Assembly: GCA_003505715.1 (NCBI GenBank)
Contig: DNXU01000098.1
Span: forward strand, 1-7,301
Length of the DNA: 7,301 nt
Direction: 5' to 3'
From: Cyanobacteria bacterium UBA8803
GTDB lineage: Bacteria > Cyanobacteriota > Cyanobacteriia > Cyanobacteriales > Coleofasciculaceae
Every line of letters starts with the position of its first letter. The first letter of the stretch is position 1. Shown here piece by piece: positions 6,447-7,301 of this stretch. Below the pieces are notes generated by a model. The model was not told the origin of the DNA. It made no database searches and worked only from the letters and a program-made list of their open reading frames with translations. A program made the position numbers and the translations under genes.

Positions 6447-6506
6447 TAGGACGCCAAGGTAACCCGTCCTAGCGGTTTCAATAGGAGGGCTAATAGATGC
6501 GAAACC
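6447..6506 (+). other. Two adjacent hairpins, possible small-RNA segment
   Basis: TAGGACG (6447-6453) pairs with CGTCCTA (6465-6471), and two bases later GGTTTC (6474-6479) pairs with GAAACC (6501-6506). Side-by-side perfect stems in sequence with no reading frame suggest a structured RNA, but I do not recognise a family. Confidence 0.3.
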
Positions 6507-6541
6507 ATCCTCATGCTAGAGAAATGTTGAACCTTTCCCTC

Positions 6542-6570
6542 TTTACCAGCGTCTAAAGTTGTAATACTAT
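6542..6570 (+). promoter_or_regulatory. Possible sigma-70-type promoter of the sigma-factor gene
   Basis: TTTACC (6542-6547) and TACTAT (6565-6570) with a 17-base spacer, each four of six to consensus. A start near 6577 would give a leader of about 290 bases covering the structured block that follows. The match is weak. Confidence 0.25.
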
Positions 6571-6571
6571 A

Positions 6572-6693
6572 GAGTTAAAGCAAAGTCATGCTGACTTCGA
6601 TTTTCAGCTCATTTTCCCAGTGATGAGCAGCTAAGCTGGGAAACGCAGCAGAACCGACGACGAGAGATTTTCATCAGTATCCAGCTTTAACTC
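6572..6693 (+). ncRNA. Compact structured RNA-like block, unknown family
   Basis: GAGTTAAAGC (6572-6581) and GCTTTAACTC (6684-6693) form a 10-bp closing stem around about 100 bases. Inside are AAGTCA/TGACTT (6583-6588 with 6592-6597, three-base loop), GCTCAT/ATGAGC (6607-6612 with 6623-6628) and TTTCCCAG/CTGGGAAA (6613-6620 with 6636-6643). The last two interlock, because the loop of one is an arm of the other, so they form either an H-type pseudoknot or two alternative folds. It matches no riboswitch, 6S or other RNA motif I can recall. It could be a cis-regulatory leader of the sigma gene or a separate small RNA. Confidence 0.35.
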
Positions 6694-6706
6694 ATAAACT
6701 CATAGA

Positions 6707-6762
6707 GGTCTCCTGCCGGATTTAGAAGCGGCAGGTGGTCTATACATCTTTTGCCAGATGTA
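6707..6762 (+). promoter_or_regulatory. Two tandem hairpins in the sigma-gene leader
   Basis: CCTGCCG (6712-6718) pairs with CGGCAGG (6729-6735), extended outward to 6707/6740 with a mismatch and wobble pairs. TACATCT (6743-6749) pairs with AGATGTA (6756-6762) around TTTGCC. They lie about 105-160 bases before the start codon and lack terminator T-runs, so a role in mRNA stability or folding control of the leader is more likely than termination. Confidence 0.35.
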
Positions 6763-6867
6763 GTTCACTTATTCGCGCTAATATCCTCAGGGTGAGAGCT
6801 TGCAATTGCTTTTGAGGTAAAAATCCGCGACAGACTTACTGCTCGTTTACGGAGTCACCACTCACAG

Positions 6868-7301
6868 ATGCCCACTGCAAAAAGCCCAAAAAAGACGACT
6901 AAGCCCACGTTCTCTGCGGATATGGTTCGCACTTATCTGCACGAGATCGGTCGCGTGCCACTACTTACCCACGAACAAGAAATTGTTTATGGAAAGCAAG
7001 TCCAGCAAATGATGGCATTCTTCGAGGCAAAAGAAGCCCTTGCTGAAAAATTGCAGCGCGAACCGACGACTAAGGAGTGGGCAGACTATGTCAATACTGA
7101 CGAAGCCGAGCTGAAAAAAACAATCAGCCAGGGAACGCGAGCCAAGCGCAAGATGATTGAAGCAAATCTGCGTCTGGTTGTGGCGATCGCCAAAAAGTAC
7201 CAGAAGCGGAACATGGAATTCCTGGACTTGATTCAGGAAGGCACCCTGGGATTAGAGCGAGGAGTTGAGAAATTTGACCCGACACGGGGCTATAAGTTTT
7301 C
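6868..7301 (+). CDS. Group 2 sigma-70 RNA polymerase sigma factor (5' part, runs off the window)
   Basis: The first 144 residues of a sigma-70 factor that directs RNA polymerase to promoters, probably under stress or changed nutrition. Region 1.2 is at about 18-50 ([21 protein letters not shown]). A non-conserved helical part follows, then regions 2.1-2.2 from about 95 ([19 protein letters not shown] and [21 protein letters not shown]). The frame is open to the last base, which falls at RGYKF just before the -10-recognising region 2.3-2.4. There is no region 1.1, and the N-terminus is short. This fits a non-essential group 2 factor rather than the primary SigA. The sequence most resembles the cyanobacterial SigB/SigD-type set, but the exact paralogue cannot be fixed from this part. 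The ATG at 6868 is chosen because conserved sequence begins soon after; GGAG at 6851-6854 is 13 bases away, a long spacing. The long structured upstream region suggests post-transcriptional control. Confidence 0.92.
   Translation, partial: MPTAKSPKKTTKPTFSADMVRTYLHEIGRVPLLTHEQEIVYGKQVQQMMAFFEAKEALAEKLQREPTTKEWADYVNTDEAELKKTISQGTRAKRKMIEANLRLVVAIAKKYQKRNMEFLDLIQEGTLGLERGVEKFDPTRGYKF

Larger units (their letters stand above)
5800..6867. other. 1.07-kb stretch with no convincing gene
   Basis: I find no open frame of useful length with a plausible start, and no tRNA, rRNA, tmRNA, RNase P or CRISPR pattern. It holds a tandem heptamer, a second copy of the dispersed repeat, several hairpins (5855-5891, 6093-6114, 6246-6263, 6447-6506) and a structured block at 6572-6762 next to the sigma gene. 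There are no HIP1 sites here. It may contain the long leader of the sigma gene and one or more small RNAs. Confidence 0.5.
106..7200. repeat. HIP1 octamer GCGATCGC, nine copies
   Basis: Copies begin at 106, 457, 1646, 2656, 3609, 3862, 4468, 5071 and 7193, all inside genes. About 0.1 copy is expected by chance in this length. HIP1 is a hallmark of many cyanobacterial genomes. None occurs between 5079 and 7192, which covers the BON gene and the gene-free stretch. Confidence 0.95.

Noticed and set aside
6572..6693. 6S RNA, tmRNA, RNase P RNA or a known riboswitch
   Set aside because: The signature sequences I know for these families are absent, so only an unassigned structured block is claimed.

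Overview
The window looks like cyanobacterial chromosome. The octamer GCGATCGC (HIP1) occurs nine times in 7.3 kb, far above chance. The gene set fits as well: a CHASE2-type nucleotide cyclase, an OmpR-type regulator, a general-stress repeat protein, a BON lipoprotein and a cyanobacterial-type group 2 sigma factor. Short G-rich and palindromic intergenic repeats suggest a filamentous lineage with a repeat-rich genome, but that placement is inference.

Layout. At 70-2088 (+) is a membrane-anchored class III nucleotide cyclase with a CHASE2 sensor. It converges on an OmpR/PhoB-family response regulator at 2347-3024 (-), which has no adjacent histidine kinase. The 258-bp gap between them holds a degenerate repeat, a 16-nt inverted repeat and a Fur-box-like sequence. 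A divergent 254-bp region with a perfect 17-bp dyad leads to 3279-5201 (+), a 640-residue protein made of three tandem copies of a stress-protein module, each carrying a 61-residue Gly/Ala-rich hydrophobic segment. After a 12-bp-stem inverted repeat comes a 170-residue BON-domain lipoprotein (5287-5799, +). About 1.07 kb without a convincing gene follows (5800-6867). It holds several hairpins and a compact, possibly pseudoknotted, RNA-like block (6572-6762) just before a group 2 sigma-70 gene that starts at 6868 and runs off the window end.

Functionally the region reads as signal transduction (cyclase, response regulator, sigma factor) beside envelope or stress proteins (glycine-zipper repeat protein, BON lipoprotein). 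Nothing in the sequence proves that they form one pathway. The stress protein and BON gene are co-oriented and 85 bp apart and could be cotranscribed. I did not recognise a clearly new system. The best leads are the tripled glycine-zipper protein, whose second and third hydrophobic segments are identical in protein despite 32 silent codon differences, and the structured region in front of the sigma gene.
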